From contig VXAA01000907.1 of the NCBI GenBank assembly GCA_013399115.1, positions 62,001-126,000 on the forward strand: a DNA stretch of 64,000 nt, given 5' to 3'. The notes beneath the pieces are model-generated. The model did no database searches. It was not told the origin of the DNA and saw only the letters and a list, made by a program, of their open reading frames with translations. The translations under genes and the position numbers were made by a program. Of this stretch, positions 1-13,100 are shown piece after piece. Numbering within the stretch: the stretch's first letter is position 1; each line of letters opens with the position of its first letter. This stretch comes from Anseranas semipalmata. Its lineage: Eukaryota > Chordata > Aves > Anseriformes > Anseranatidae.

Positions 1-921
1 TACCGGTGCTGCATCACATTACTGATTTTTATTTTGAATCTGTATCTTCTTGCTTTTAAATACATGATGGTTTTCAATCTTTACAAGATAATTCTTTTGG
101 GAAACTTAAATTTGACTTTGTGCTGTGACCGCTAACTTAATCAATGCCTTCAACTGATGCTAAACCAATCCATTCTCTTCTGGTAAACACCACCTACAAA
201 TATCTATTTAACTTCCTGAATAAATTATCTCACTGTATTGTGCATTCATGATCTTACTCTTATGCAGAAGTCACAATTTGTTACCATTAAAATCTTGTTA
301 CAGAGGATTATTTTCAATCAGTTGTTGAAATTAGCCTCTATGCTAAACAACAGGGAAGAACAGAGAGAAAGCAAGAGTGTGATGGACTTATTTTCCAGGA
401 TGCTTGTCTGCATTCACGCTAAGGGTATTAGATGGATTTGCTTCCTCAAAGAGGAGTTAGAACGGAGTTAAAGATAAAAGGAAGAGGATTAGTTTGACAC
501 TGAAGGGCTCAGAATCATTTTTTAAACAGTATTCAGGAAAAAAAAAGGAAAATATAAAACCTAGCTTATGCCAAACCTTCCTCCCACTCCTGGCTCCACT
601 GTAGGTTACATATGTATGTTAGATACTCAAGTAATTTATTATTGTGAAAAAAGACTATTAATTTGCTTTCTGTTAAAGACATAGAAAACATAAATAACTC
701 AATTCTTTCACTTTGAAGTGTCAGGTGTCACTATTCAGTGCAAAGTTTATTAGCCTTAAAAGTCTTTTTCTTCTTTTGCTTTTTGCAACTGCTCTTTTTA
801 TCATGTGTCACATTTATGGAAATCTTAAATAACATTTCAGAGTGCCCTGTTTATACCACAGATGGTGTATTTTTAATTTATATATTTATTTTTATTTACT
901 TCTTTTTCTTCGCTGACTTAG

Positions 922-960
922 AAGTGTAATGAGCTCTCTCACATCTCATACCCAGGAGAG
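922..960 (+). other. Candidate micro-exon (39 nt)
   Basis: A long pyrimidine tract ending in ttcgctgacttag precedes this segment. A near-perfect donor, GAG|GTAAGA, follows at 961. The 39 bases read as 13 codons (KCNELSHISYPGE) without a stop, so the segment could be spliced in or out without changing frame. No protein family is recognised. A second frame is also open and the segment is short, so a chance match is the likelier explanation. Confidence 0.15.
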
Positions 961-2505
961 GTAAGAAGACTGAGTAGAGCGCATAAGAAAGAGTAGCCAA
1001 CTTTATATCTACTAGACATGAAATATGCTATTTATAAAGGCCTGTGACCTGCGTAAAAAATGCCCAAAGTCTGACACAGAGATGCCTTTATTTGGGCCAC
1101 AACTTTTGCCACTAGTCATCCTACTGAATTCAACAGGAACTCTCATGCAGCAATTGAGAGCAAAAGAATAATATACATCAAAGACAAGCGTCAAGAGGAA
1201 GACAACATTATCTACATTTTTCCGGAGTAGAAACTGAAAAAAGGAAGCAGACTGTTGAGCAAAGTTTGATTCAGCAAAGTTCATACTGCTTCAAATTTAG
1301 CTATGATCTAAACACTCACCAAGAATATATTTAAACACTTGAACATTTTTTAACATAATCACTGGAGTTAAACACCCATTTAGACAAATCAAGGTCTAGA
1401 TGCCTGATATATGACAAAATAGGAAGTCTGTAATGCAACTGGGATTTTACTATAGTTGTCCTGAGTGTCAGCCTAATACATTGAGAATATTACCCATTCT
1501 CTTTACCTAATACAGCTCAAGAAGGGATTGAAGTTGGTTTCTTTTTCCTCCTTGTGGGCATAAGGCACAGAAACACTTCTGGCCTCTCTGTAGCCAGGCA
1601 CATCTAGGGGAATCTGATAGAGTAGTAGTCCGAAACTAGCACCACTGGCACTTTGGCATCTTCCATTCTTACTTTTGTTCTGAGAATACCTCATGCAGTG
1701 GGTATTTCAGGCTTTTGGAAGGAACGATAAGACATAAAGGCTACAAAATAAAGCTAGACCAGTAAGGAACTGCAAAAGAAGCAAGGAGAAACCAGAAGAA
1801 AACCATGTGAAGTATAAAGACAATTCTAAGAACTGAAATAAAACAGAAGCTAGAGATTACATTCAGCCTGATGAAAAGGAAATAAGGTGTAAGATAGAAA
1901 TCTTGTCATTGGTACCCACTGCCCTGAGTGGGAAGGAAGGCAAACTATCAAGGAAAAACAGGGATGCAGAAGGCAAAGGTTCTCACAAACAAAACTGATT
2001 TTGTATATCCATTTTCATACACCCCAACTACAGACCCCAAGTCTGTGTTCAGGGCAGATAGCCCAGGACAGATAACCACTTCTGAACATCCTGACTCTTT
2101 TAAAATGAAGAAAGGAATTCAGCCCACGCAGATAAAGTATAGGAGTAATTATATATTCTTTTGTACATAGTTAACATCCTAACATTCATTATGGTAGCTG
2201 CGTGTTACATGTTGAATATATGTTATCTCTATACACCTTTGCAATTTTGCCACTGTAATAACATTTTCTGCTTCTGATTACAGAAATGTTGATAGCAAAC
2301 ATATTATGCAGAAAAACTGTGAAGCTCTAAAGAATTTACTGTGTCTATATTTACACATCCACTCAGGAAGGATACCTTTTGTATTACACAGTTAACTTTG
2401 CAGTTATTTCCATTTTCCCCCCTATGACTTCAAAGAAGTCAATAAGCAATTGATAAATTTTCTGTCACCCTGGGCAATTAATGGGAGTTACACAGCATTG
2501 GCTGC

Positions 2506-2541
2506 ATCAATTTTTGTGTATGTGAAAAACAAAAAATTGAT
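2506..2541. repeat. Short inverted repeat (hairpin-capable)
   Basis: The left arm atcaatttttgt (2506-2517) is matched by the right arm acaaaaaattgat (2529-2541), which has one extra A. About 11 bases separate them. The stem is AT-only apart from two G/C pairs. It may be a hairpin or simply paired ATTGAT-type motifs. No transposon ends were seen around it. Confidence 0.6.
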
Positions 2542-3622
2542 TTCACAAACTTACTGCTGCTTATCGATTTAGTGCCTGTCCTCAGGCCATTCCCATTTAA
2601 CGCTTTTGTGCGGTCATTGAAAAAAATTTCTAGACTGTCAAATAAAATCCGGTTCTTCAGAGCTTTATCTGTTACATTTTACTGCAAGTATTTTTAGCCT
2701 CAGCAATATGTTTTGAGGCTGAGCTTCAGACTTGTAAGATTTTCATCATCTAGAAAGTAAGTATAAATGAACTGACCCAACCAAGCATTACGAGGAGTTG
2801 TTTCAAAGGTTCGGTGTCCTTTTAAGAAAGCACAATTTCCACCTACAAAAGTCTATACTCAGACTCTATAGGCTCAAGATGGGTTTGCAGACAAATCAAA
2901 ATACTTGTGTATCTAACCATCCAATTTGCATCTGCATGCATCTGACTGGCAGTTGAATACCATGAACATCCATAAGAAATTGTTAGTCCAAGTATCCAGA
3001 TTTGTTCCCAGAACTGAGCTACTAGCAGAGGATCAGAGACAAATGCAACAGTAGTAAACTGAATCTACAAAAGAATAGCAGCCTTTTGGGAAATTTGTCC
3101 TCATGCACCTGAAGCTCACAGCTCATCACCTACATTTGTGAAGATACAATAGCCAGAACAGCAAGGGAAAATTACATTTCTATTCTTTATTTTTAGGTAT
3201 TAACCTGATTTTTTAAAAATACAGTTGAATGGAAAGTCATTTGGTTTTGAACCCTCTTTAGTCTCATCCTATTTCAGACATTACAGAAGCCAGTGCTGGC
3301 TTGATCTAGTTTTCAGTGCAGTGATACTCTTTGTATCCTTCCATTCCTTCCCTCCTTTCATATATAGGCTATTTCCTAGAAGCTGATACTATCTGTCTGG
3401 ACCAACAGCAAACATTCCTGATGCTCATAAGCTTGTTGCAAGGAGCAGCTAAAGTGAGATTTATAAATTCTTAACGAGATATCAATTGCCCTCCTTTGCA
3501 AAGAGACGACCTACCCCCCACTCTTCAAACACTGAAGAAAACTAACTGTTTTTCATAGGTAATTTTAATGTAAGGAAATACACTTCATTTCTCCAGGATG
3601 TATGGACATCTTGTGTCCATAG

Positions 3623-3800
3623 ATATGTGCTGAGCTATAAAGGCAGACGACGGGTTTCTACCTGCTTTGAAAACTCAGTACATATCTTTGGATTAATTTT
3701 GCATTGGCTTTTCAAAACCTCAAGTCAAAAATCGAAGTGGCAATTTGTTTCTATGGGAGTGAAGTATATGTGTATTTTCCAACATACACAAAAGACTAAG
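3623..3800 (+). other. Candidate exon (178 nt), weak
   Basis: An acceptor-like cttgtgtccatag ends at 3622 and a strong donor, AAG|GTAAGA, starts at 3801. Only one of three frames is open through all 178 bases, giving about 59 residues that begin YVLSYKGRRRVSTCF and end HTQKTK. The peptide is rich in aromatic and basic residues and matches nothing I recognise. A better candidate lies on the opposite strand only 168 bases away, and both are unlikely to be real. It could equally be a non-coding RNA exon or chance. Confidence 0.18.
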
Positions 3801-3968
3801 GTAAGAATATGTCTGTAATCGTAATTCATACATAAAGCATGATAATAAGCAGCTAACTGATCTATTTATATACAAATTCCAGCCTCAGATAAATGTAAAG
3901 GTGCTCCAGGGTCTCTGGATGTGTACGCATGACTCATACAACCTTCCTCCATTCCTAGCCCATCATAC

Positions 3969-4106
3969 CTTTGTTCTCTGCATAAGCTACCAGACTCTGA
4001 TAAGAAGCCTTCTCTGGGCCTGAATGCACATCAGGCCAGGCACTCCGCAAAAACCTTGGCACAGCCTCTGTCCAGGTCTTAGAATATCTGCAGTCAATGT
4101 CATCTT
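3969..4106 (-). CDS. Candidate internal exon of an unidentified gene
   Basis: On the minus strand a good acceptor (ctgttacttttttgttttccag) is followed by 138 bases open in one frame and then a donor, AACAAAG|GTATGA. Length is divisible by three. The reading frame starts with two bases of a split codon and ends with one, so this would be a symmetric phase 1-1 exon. The peptide runs DDIDCRYSKTWTEAVPRFLR and then SAWPDVHSGPEKASYQSLVA, ending YAENK. Its composition is balanced, with three Trp and one Cys, and is more protein-like than the chance ORFs around it. One other frame is open for most of its length, and the third stops at once. I do not recognise the family. It could be a coding exon of a long-intron gene, a non-coding transcript exon, or chance. 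No clearly compatible partner exon was found in the window. Confidence 0.38.
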
Positions 4107-7100
4107 CTGGAAAACAAAAAAGTAACAGCTTTGCAAGAGGATCTTTTTTAATTGCCTGTATAATGCAATGAGATCCTCTGACAGATGAAATACAAACTAG
4201 TAATACTACTATTTTTAAAGACACAATAAGCACTGGGGTAACCCTTAATATGTGAATTACAGTAAAAGAAATAAAGAAAAACTCAAAAATGATTTCCAAT
4301 TGTGTAACATATCAGAAACACCAAGTATATATATCAAAATACAATGAGAGAATGATAAAAGTAATTTCTAATAAGAACTAACAAACTGAAATTTAACAGG
4401 ATGACTTGTCAGTTTGATATCCACCAAGTCAATGATCCCTTATCTGAATAAGGGAGATTAATTATTTAAGCAATGTTGTTGTAGTGATGGTGTCAACTCC
4501 ATACAATGTTTCTATTTTTCATTGACAGAATAAAGAACTCCTACGTATTCTAGTAGTGACTGGAAAAAAATCTACCCTTGAACACTGCAAGAATGTTCTC
4601 TGTAATACTTTCAAATAAACAATAAATAAATAAATGTGTTTTACTTTCCTTATTTTAACAGATGAACTTTAATACCTACTGAGTATTTTATAAAATAGTA
4701 TTTATCTGCTTTTAAACAACTTATTAGAAAACATTGACTTGCTACTAGACATATCGTTTTTCTTTTATTAGAATAGGAACATAAATGACCATGACAGTGT
4801 AACAGAACCAAAGATTATACAACTGTAGATACAAACAAAAGACTAGATGCTGAAAATGTTGAAAATCATGCCATTTTTTTTAGTTTATATAGATCAAAAA
4901 GCTTGTCTTGTTTCTAAGTTGCTATGATATCTTTACAAATACAATTACTATTTCAATATAGTTCTTTTGTCCATAGCTGTCCTTGCTTTGTGATTTACCA
5001 TTCTTACGCCTTATTGTTAATCTATGACTTTTGTTATTTTATTCATCTGCAATTTTCATAACCTTAAAAATGAAAGCTCCACTGAATTCCGTTTCACTTA
5101 CTTAAAGTTATGAAATTGCAAGGGCCTATTTCACTCTAATAGAACAATATAATCTGCTTATTTCATGGTCATGTATGATAATCATACTGAAAAACACACC
5201 AATATACAGTGGTTACATTTGTTGTCTTCTCAAACATCTACACTACACTTGTAGTTCACATTACAAGCACCAAGATATAAAAAGAACATCAGCTTTTCAA
5301 ACGTAACATTAGATATTAAATTAAAATGGAGAGTTATATATAAAAGAGCTAGTATCTGGAAGGCAGTTCCTTCTCCTCACGTTCCATTGGAGTATTAAAG
5401 TAAATTCTGTTATGCATATGCTCCCAAGCTAGAAAGCTCATAATATATTAATTAATCATCTTTACTCCATCAACAACCACACTCCTACCAAATTCTGAGC
5501 TGGGAAGAAATAGTCTGGGCTCATTTCAAATCATCAGACTTCATACAACGGGTTATATTTTTACTCCCATATTGTGTAATTTATAATCCACTAAAGGCCT
5601 AATGGCAAGCCTCATATCAAGTACCACCTCACTGGCAGAAACTACAACTTCCTTGGCTTTGGGCAGGTGAATGCAGAGTTGAGAAAGGACAAGAGAAGCC
5701 CCTGGGACTGCGAACACGAAACATGCCCTGAATGCCACTGTGGCACTACAGCTAACAGCGCGCACCAGACCGCTACGTGACGAGTGACTCACCCTGAACA
5801 AGAAAGATGCTAACTCACTCTCACGTCACACAGCTTTCAGCTGCAGCTATTGGTCTGCAGAGAAAGCAGCCAGATCACTATAACATTGCCATAGTCAGAA
5901 GTTCCTGCCTTCTTTTATGCCTGCAAGTCTTTTTGAAATACACAAAATGTTGACCATTCCTGAAATCGGGACACAACCTGGCGTAGATCTATCATGGCCT
6001 CAGCAGACATGAGCTGGCACAGCTGCTTTGAAGTAAACAAAATTAACATTGGGCTGTACTGTATCAGCTTGAGTTTACAACAACTGAAAACAGTCATTTG
6101 GTGTGTTTAGGGGCCACAGATTTCAGAGCTGTTAACAGTGATAAGAGTGCCTTGTAGGAATTATGGGACTAAGCCCAGGCCCTTGATGGCATTTAAAGCC
6201 GTTGCTCCCATTGAAATGAAACATCTTGATGCCATTTCCAAAAATGATTAAAATGTTCAAGAAACACTCAGATAATTGGAAAATAATTACATGCTAAAAC
6301 TCTACTAAGAACAAAGAAAAAGCGTGCTACACCTATCATGTAATTCATTCACAGTACAAAAGAAATTACATTTTAATGGTACTACAAATATTACATTTAT
6401 TCAGTATGTATGATTTATTATTAAAATAGTAAAATGAAATATTCTGTTTAATCAAATGCATTCAAAGTAATTTCCTTGTTTCAAACTGCAAAACGCAATT
6501 TTCTTTTTAGCTCTCCATGGAGATCCCCTCACAGACTGCGACCACTTTCTGTGGTGAGCACACCTGCTGTACGGCATCATTTCCTCCTCGCCCCATTCAC
6601 TGTTCAGTCCACTGCTTCTGACTCAACTGATTCAGTTCTGCAATGGGTCTAATTCGAAGTCTGTTAAACTGAACAGAAAGACCTGGAATGCCTTCTGTGA
6701 GCTTTGGATCTTCCTCCTCCAAACAGCAAGCAAAAACAGGAGTACCATTTAAAATGTCTGTTTCAGACACCACTGATACTGAAGCTAAAGTTTTTTCTGT
6801 AGTTCAGTGGCCTTAGGACCAGACTCAAACTTTTTCATTTAAGAAATCTATATTTTTTAATACAGAGCTATGCAAATGCAATACAAAACTTTTAATAAAT
6901 CCAATTATTCGTTCACAAATCTTCAGTATCAACTTGAATAATCTCTGAGAATATATGCAATTCTCAGATCATTCAGTTTTTCTTTTCAGGAGTCATTTTA
7001 CAACAGCACCGATCTTACAGAATAATAAGAAGTTCTGTAGATTTTTGAGAAATTGCACGGGTATTTCAACATTTATCTTGGAAGATGTCAATTTGTTTGA

Positions 7101-9895
7101 TTTTTTCACTGACACCAGTTTTCATAATATATATGTCGTATAAATATGCCTAAGCAAGACCTGAAGAGCTACCAGAGAGCATCAGGAACTATGCAGCCAT
7201 GTGACTGTATCAACCTGGATGAGTTTCCTCTAGCGGAGCAGCTCAGCTCAGGCAGAGCATCATGCTCTTAAACTCTACCACTTCAAAGACAATGCAGGTA
7301 ATCGCTGACATACCAAGGATTATGCTTAGATGGGTGGCTCCTGCCAATGTTAGCATGTTCTAATACTCCCTTTACTACAACCATCTCAATTTATTTCTGT
7401 CACTCATGTTTCCTCTCCTCTCTGTCTTTCATTGGAATTTATCCAAGTCTAGAGCACTTAGCTTTTGATACTATGCTAGTTTTTCTATCTATAAATTCCT
7501 CAGCTAGGATAAAGTGTATATTTGGAAACTAGAAGTCTGCTTGATGTGTAAACATGAAATGAGAAATTTTAAAGTTACCTTCAGTTCTAATTGAAACCCT
7601 CATCAAAATGAATGTTAAGATCTGAAACTCATCCAAATGTTATCAAACTTCAAGTAAACATCTGTAAAAGCTGGTTCTAAATTACATTGATACTGTTTAA
7701 TAATGCATTCTGTAACAGTAAATGTATTTTCTAAAATTAAATATATTTCTAAAAAGAAAACATTTTAGGGTTTTTCCTTTTCAGTAAAGACTGTTCAGGG
7801 GGGTTGGGAATTTAACACATTAATTAGCTGCTATTACAATGGACATACCGTGTCAGCAATTTAAGAGCCCATTGTCTTAGAAAGAACATAACAGAAATGG
7901 ATTGTCAGAAAGCTAATTTCAAAAAAAGGAATGAAAAACTGGCATATATGAAATGAAAACTCTAGCGAAACTAGAGAATAAAAGTAAGCAGATACATTAA
8001 TGCATAGATTATTATACTGAATATTTTCCAAATGAAAGATTCAGAGTATTAATTTTTACGATTGCGGGAATTACTAGGTGTAAATCAAATGAATGAGTCT
8101 CCGCATACCCCATCAAATAGGTTAATTTTCCAGTAAAATAAAGTTAGTCATTTCAATAGCATTGTGACTTTTGACTGTGCTAATGACAATTCGGTTATCA
8201 GGCTGTTGGGCTTACAGGTTGGCTGTTGTTTACTCAGCCTGCATATTGACTGTATGCAATGCCTGCAACAGCTCCTGGTACACCACACTAAAGCCGCAAG
8301 TGGCAGACGTGCACATTCCACCTGTAGCAGTTCCACAAAAGCAGCAGAAACAGCTGAGTAGGGAGGAAGATGCTCTTTGTTACTGCCCACTTTTATTTTC
8401 CTTTGCTCTCATGTTCTGTTAAATAAACGCACAAAATACAAACACTTTGCATTCTTCTTTGAGTTCCAGCTCCAACTTCATCCTGCCACAGAAATTATCT
8501 ACCCGTATTTCATTTTCTAGCATACCCTTCTGCAGCTGTTAAGGTCCTCCAAGCTGCCCTCTCCTCCTGCCTGCTGCTGTAGGGAACTAGAGAAACCTGG
8601 CAGCTGCCCATGAGGTCAGTCAAGGATTTGAAGCCTTTAGCTCCATGCACAGCTCTCCTACCCCTTTCCATCTTCTTTTTGCCTGGACCTTCAAGTCAGA
8701 AAGATCAGTAACGGCTGATCTGTAAGTAGCCAACAGTTTCATGCTCTTTTAGGTGACTCAGCTTAATCCTTATCTGCAATTCAGCTTAAATCTCTGCTAC
8801 AGGCAGAGCAGTACTGTATCTTCTATGCCTTAAAAATCTGCCTATTTTCATAGCTGCTACAAAGATGTAAGCACAAGGTTGCAATGCAGTATTTATATTC
8901 CTTTATTGCACATGTATGAGCATATTCCACTGTCATATTTCCTTGGATGTGATTTCTGTCTCTATGGCAGGACTACAACACACATTTGTGCATCACGACT
9001 TTTCTACAGAACTTGAGAAAAAAGAGCAACATTTCTGTTCTTTTCCAAACACTTCAAAACACTTGTCAGCAAACAAGAGAATTGCACTACCCCAGTCTTT
9101 ACACGTAAATCAGACTGGTCACTACTTGCTAGTAACCGGGCTTTCTATAGCTTCTCTCCAGCATACACAGGCACTGGCACCAGAGGTTTACACCTTCCAA
9201 TCCTCGAAGCTTTACAAGACTGTCAGTGGAGCAAGTGCTACTTCTCCCACACAAACACAGACCTAAAAATTTACATCACCGAGTTCAGCCACATTTTTAT
9301 TTTAAGACAGCACCCAAATTTAAATCCAAAAAGCTACTGGGCAAACACAAATTGTGCAGCCTGCTGCTGGAAATAACAGCTGCATCTGTTCTTTTTCTTT
9401 AAATACTCCATAAAACATTATTTCATGGACCAAATATTACTTTAAAGGAGATTTTCCCTGGCAAGTAAAATAGACATATTACTGTCCTATATCTGAAGTT
9501 GTACTGATATGAAGATTCAGCTCTCATCAGACACATTAAGTCCTACATTATAACAGAGCAAAACCTTTCATTACAGCTTCAGAAAGAGCTACCAAGATTG
9601 TCTGGGAACTGACAGGCCCTATACCATCCTTTCTGAACGTTTCTAGGCTCTTCTGGTTGGATTATCTAGCTCTAAGCTACGTAAGCGTGCAATCAAAGCC
9701 TATCTAGCTGAATTTCTGACATCTCTCTATACCAGGCCAGAGAGAAATGCTAGAGTAAAGGATAGTGGAGAAAGACAACCCTGCTAAGTACATTGGAAAT
9801 AAATTTAAATGTTATACTCCCTCTACTGAACCACCTGACTACAGTCCCATCAAACTCAGAGAAGAAGTACTCAGAAGCATTGTAACATTACATTT
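4107..9895. other. Unique AT-rich sequence, no gene recognised
   Basis: No repeat family or gene is recognised. A short (AAAT)n run lies at about 4611-4634. The 5755-5853 segment is locally richer in CpG and holds a CRE-like TCACGTCA (5821-5828) and an inverted CCAAT (5849-5853). At 6511-6553 a pyrimidine-rich acceptor-like site and a GTGAGC donor-like site flank 43 bases. Neither is strong enough to call a gene. Confidence 0.6.
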
Positions 9896-10133
9896 CAGGG
9901 GAGGTTTAAGTTAGATATTAGGAAAAACTTCTTTACTGAAAGGGTTGTGAGGCATTGGAACAGGCTGCCCAGGGAAGTGGTTGAGTCACCATCCCTGGAG
10001 GTATTCAAAAGATGTTTAGATGAAGAGCTTAGTGATATGGTTTAGTGGTGGACTTGGTAGTGTTAGGTTATAGGTTGGACTGGATGATCTTGGAGGTCTT
10101 TTCCAACCTAAATGGTTCTGTGATTCTGTGATT
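9896..10133 (+). mobile_element. CR1 LINE 3' end (non-autonomous fragment)
   Basis: This is the 3' tail of a chicken-repeat-1 type LINE in the plus orientation. Diagnostic blocks in order are: a 'ttagatattaggaaaaacttctttactg' type segment, 'gaacaggctgcccagggaagtgg', 'ggttggactggatgatcttggagg', 'cttttccaaccta', and the terminal attctgtgattctgtgatt repeat ending at 10133. The 'agtggtggacttggtagtgttaggtta' stretch ties it to the same subfamily as the copy at 45169-45726. CR1 copies are usually truncated at the 5' end on insertion, as here. No coding capacity remains. Confidence 0.93.
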
Positions 10134-13100
10134 ACTATAAAATATTCTCTTCGTAAAGTAGGTCATGGAGCAATGATCTGATGAAAAATTGTTATTTGGG
10201 TTATAAACAAGCAAATATGTTAGTTCAAAAGGTGAGGTACACCATAGCTTGCCCGAATTCTGAATATTTACTATCTGCTATAAGGAACTGAAGTTCCATT
10301 ATCCATTATTAAATTTCCCTTATCATCCACGTGCCTGTATGAAACCTGTGGTCATTAGTCTTACCTACAAAAACATTCAAATCTGCTGCTCCTCTGTATT
10401 TCCTTCAGAAGGATGACAAACCAATGCTGTAGTTTATTTCACGGCACTTGAACAGTATGATGTAAGTCCTTTCCATGATCAATGATAGAGAGAAGTCATT
10501 CTACCATGGTTACTTCAAATACCTTCCAGTACTTTTATATGTATAGTATTTTCTCAGTATTGTGAAAGGCATGTTGCATCTTTGTCCTCCTACAGAAAGC
10601 AAAGGTAATCCCTAATCTCCTATACAAAAGAAGAGAACCCATAGGAGATATGCAAGTAAATATATTGATCACCCTAGAAACTGATCTTCTTCCCCTAATT
10701 TCCCCATCTTTAGAGATAACAATATTTTTTTTCCTATTTGTTCTTCCAGATCCTTTTCTTTCATTGCTCTCAGTCCATTTTCCCTTCCTTGTAGAAAAAT
10801 AACTTTTTTTTCCACTTACATATAGTTTACCTCTTCATCAATTTAGCTTCAGTGATACATGTCTGAAAAGCTGATAACCACAGATGGCTATGCTTTGGAT
10901 TCTGTGATAACAGAGATTCTCCCAGGCCTCATTTTAAAAGGATCTTTCTTAATGAACTCTGTAGCTTATGGCTTTCATGCAGTGCTTTTCTTTCATTGTT
11001 AAAACAAATGCTTGTCAGTAAGGGGAATTTGCCACTGAAACCTTGATAATGTCCTTTATTCTGCAGTTCTCAACAGATTTGGAGTAATCCAGTTCTGCAT
11101 TTGTTCAATTAATGTTATACTGCATTTCATGCTGGTCATCCAGCCGTCTTAAGCTCTTCAGTGAAACAACAGGAGCTTAAATAATTTTCCATTGCTTTAG
11201 GATTTGACAACTTATAAAGACAGGATAAAAGCTGTTCTGTTCGATCAGTTCAATGAAAATTGTTTTCCTTTACATGATATCAATCCCATAATTTCTCTAG
11301 TTTTAAAAAATAACCTAGAATTATAGCTGTCATGGTTCATCCTTAAAGTCATGGCAGAAAACTAGAGGTACACACACGTTTTGCATAAAAATGAAACTAA
11401 CAACTAACAGATTTCTTCCATTTATTCAAATAGGTGAATGACTATACACTGAATGGCAGAGCTTTGTCAAATTTTGCCTTGCTAATGAGTTAGTGTTTGT
11501 TAACTTCCAGGAATAAGGTGAATTTTGCATTGCAAAACAGCCATTATGTGAGTATACACAATTTATTTATTTATATTTAAAAGGAGGGGAGAACCCTTGA
11601 GCACATTCGGGCTTCAGTCTGTTCACCAGCACTGGGCACAGTTACTGAAGTTCCATGCAAGAAATCCAGTGTTCGGTGTCAGACGCATTGTTCCAACAGC
11701 CTCCTGTGGGAGCACCTGGACTTACACAATGAGGACTTACACAAGTTCTCCTGAAGTCCATGGCAGCACTTCTAGTGACCTTGACAAGTTTTGTGTCAGT
11801 TCCCTGATGAAATTAAGCAACAATCTGCCACTTCCCTTGTGATCTATATCACAGAACTGGTTATGACTTCACTGTGCTTCCCAGCGACACACAGCTGTTC
11901 AGAACAGCAGAAGCAGGCTCTTACAGCTGAGCTACGCAGAGAGTACAGCACCACGCTAAAGTTGCAGGAAAATAATACATAAACCAGAAAGGGGATTTGT
12001 GTCTTTGTGCCACAAGTAAAGATATAGCAGGGCACTTTCTCCTTATAAGGTTGCTTCCATGTGTCATCGATTTTGCAGTTCATTATTAAAGTGTCTTACA
12101 AGAGAAATGGCAACCAGATTTGACGCTGGGAGAGATATTAATGGCATAGTACCTTAGAAAAATGGGCACTCTGATAGTTATTAATCAGACCAAGCTACTG
12201 CATGAGCCTCCCCTTGCTCCCCTTTGCTTTGACAAAGAAGCAAATCCTCTGGCATCCTCCAACTCATTTTAACAGTTCCACAACCACGGATTTCCCTTCT
12301 GCTCATGAAACAAACTGTACTTCTTCAAAAACTGTCACGCAGGTTCCCAAGCTGTACTTACTACCTCATGACTCTACAATTGCACAATACATTAAAAAGT
12401 AATAAAAGCTTGTTCTTCTCTTAAAAAAAAGATACAGAAAGTTATGTTTCTGTAGTCAGCTGTGATTAGTTCTAATCTAGCTCTCTGGAGGAGGAGGACA
12501 TGACATTTAAGACACTGAGCCCCTCTATTCCAAAAGGCTTATTCCTAATAGCATTGAGGGGAAAAATTGATTCTTTTGATCTTGTATTTTAATCTTAAAT
12601 TTTAATTTGAACCATAAAATTTTAATAACTGTCCTCTAGGTTTCAAAGAGAACAGCACTAAGTATTTCCTGCACATTGCATATTACACATGTAAAGCCAG
12701 ATCCCTTTGTATCTGCAAGAACTGTGAGGACTGCTTATTAAATTAGCAATGACCAGCAGTCAATGTCTTTCAACCCCTGTGAGTGTGTGTTGTATCTTAA
12801 GCCAAGAAAAATAAAATCACTGTTGTCTGTGTAGAGCTTTTATTTTCACAAACATCATAGCATTTTAAAATAATTATGCTTATCAACTTCATATGGGGTT
12901 TTGCAAAAATGCAGAATTTCCCTAATGATTTACTTATCAGGTTCCACAGTGTTGAAATGCAAAGTAATTGCTTGTGTCCTTCCAAGATCTAAAAAGCTGA
13001 TAATGAATTTTACATGGTACAAAGAAACATGTACCAGATGGCGTTATAATTTCACCATACAGCTGGTAAGCAAGAAATTTTCTAATATGCGCCCAAGAGG

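Larger units (their letters stand above)
1..3622. other. Unique AT-rich sequence, no gene recognised
   Basis: No repeat family or gene is recognised here. Open frames are short and have no recognisable domains. The stretch holds a 39-base micro-exon-like segment at 922-960 and an inverted repeat at 2506-2541, both described separately. The 2440-2700 part, rich in TAAT and ATTGAT words, could be conserved non-coding DNA, but that is an impression from composition only. Confidence 0.6.

Noticed and set aside
6511..6553. 43-base segment (+) between ttttctttttag and GTGAGC
   Set aside because: Very short, no recognised product and no compatible neighbours. Most likely chance.
12987..13065. Exon-like segment (+) with peptide SKKLIMNFTWYKETCTRWRY followed by NFTIQL
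   Set aside because: The acceptor is only moderate, the composition is AT-rich, no family is recognised, and similar matches occur by chance in a window this long.
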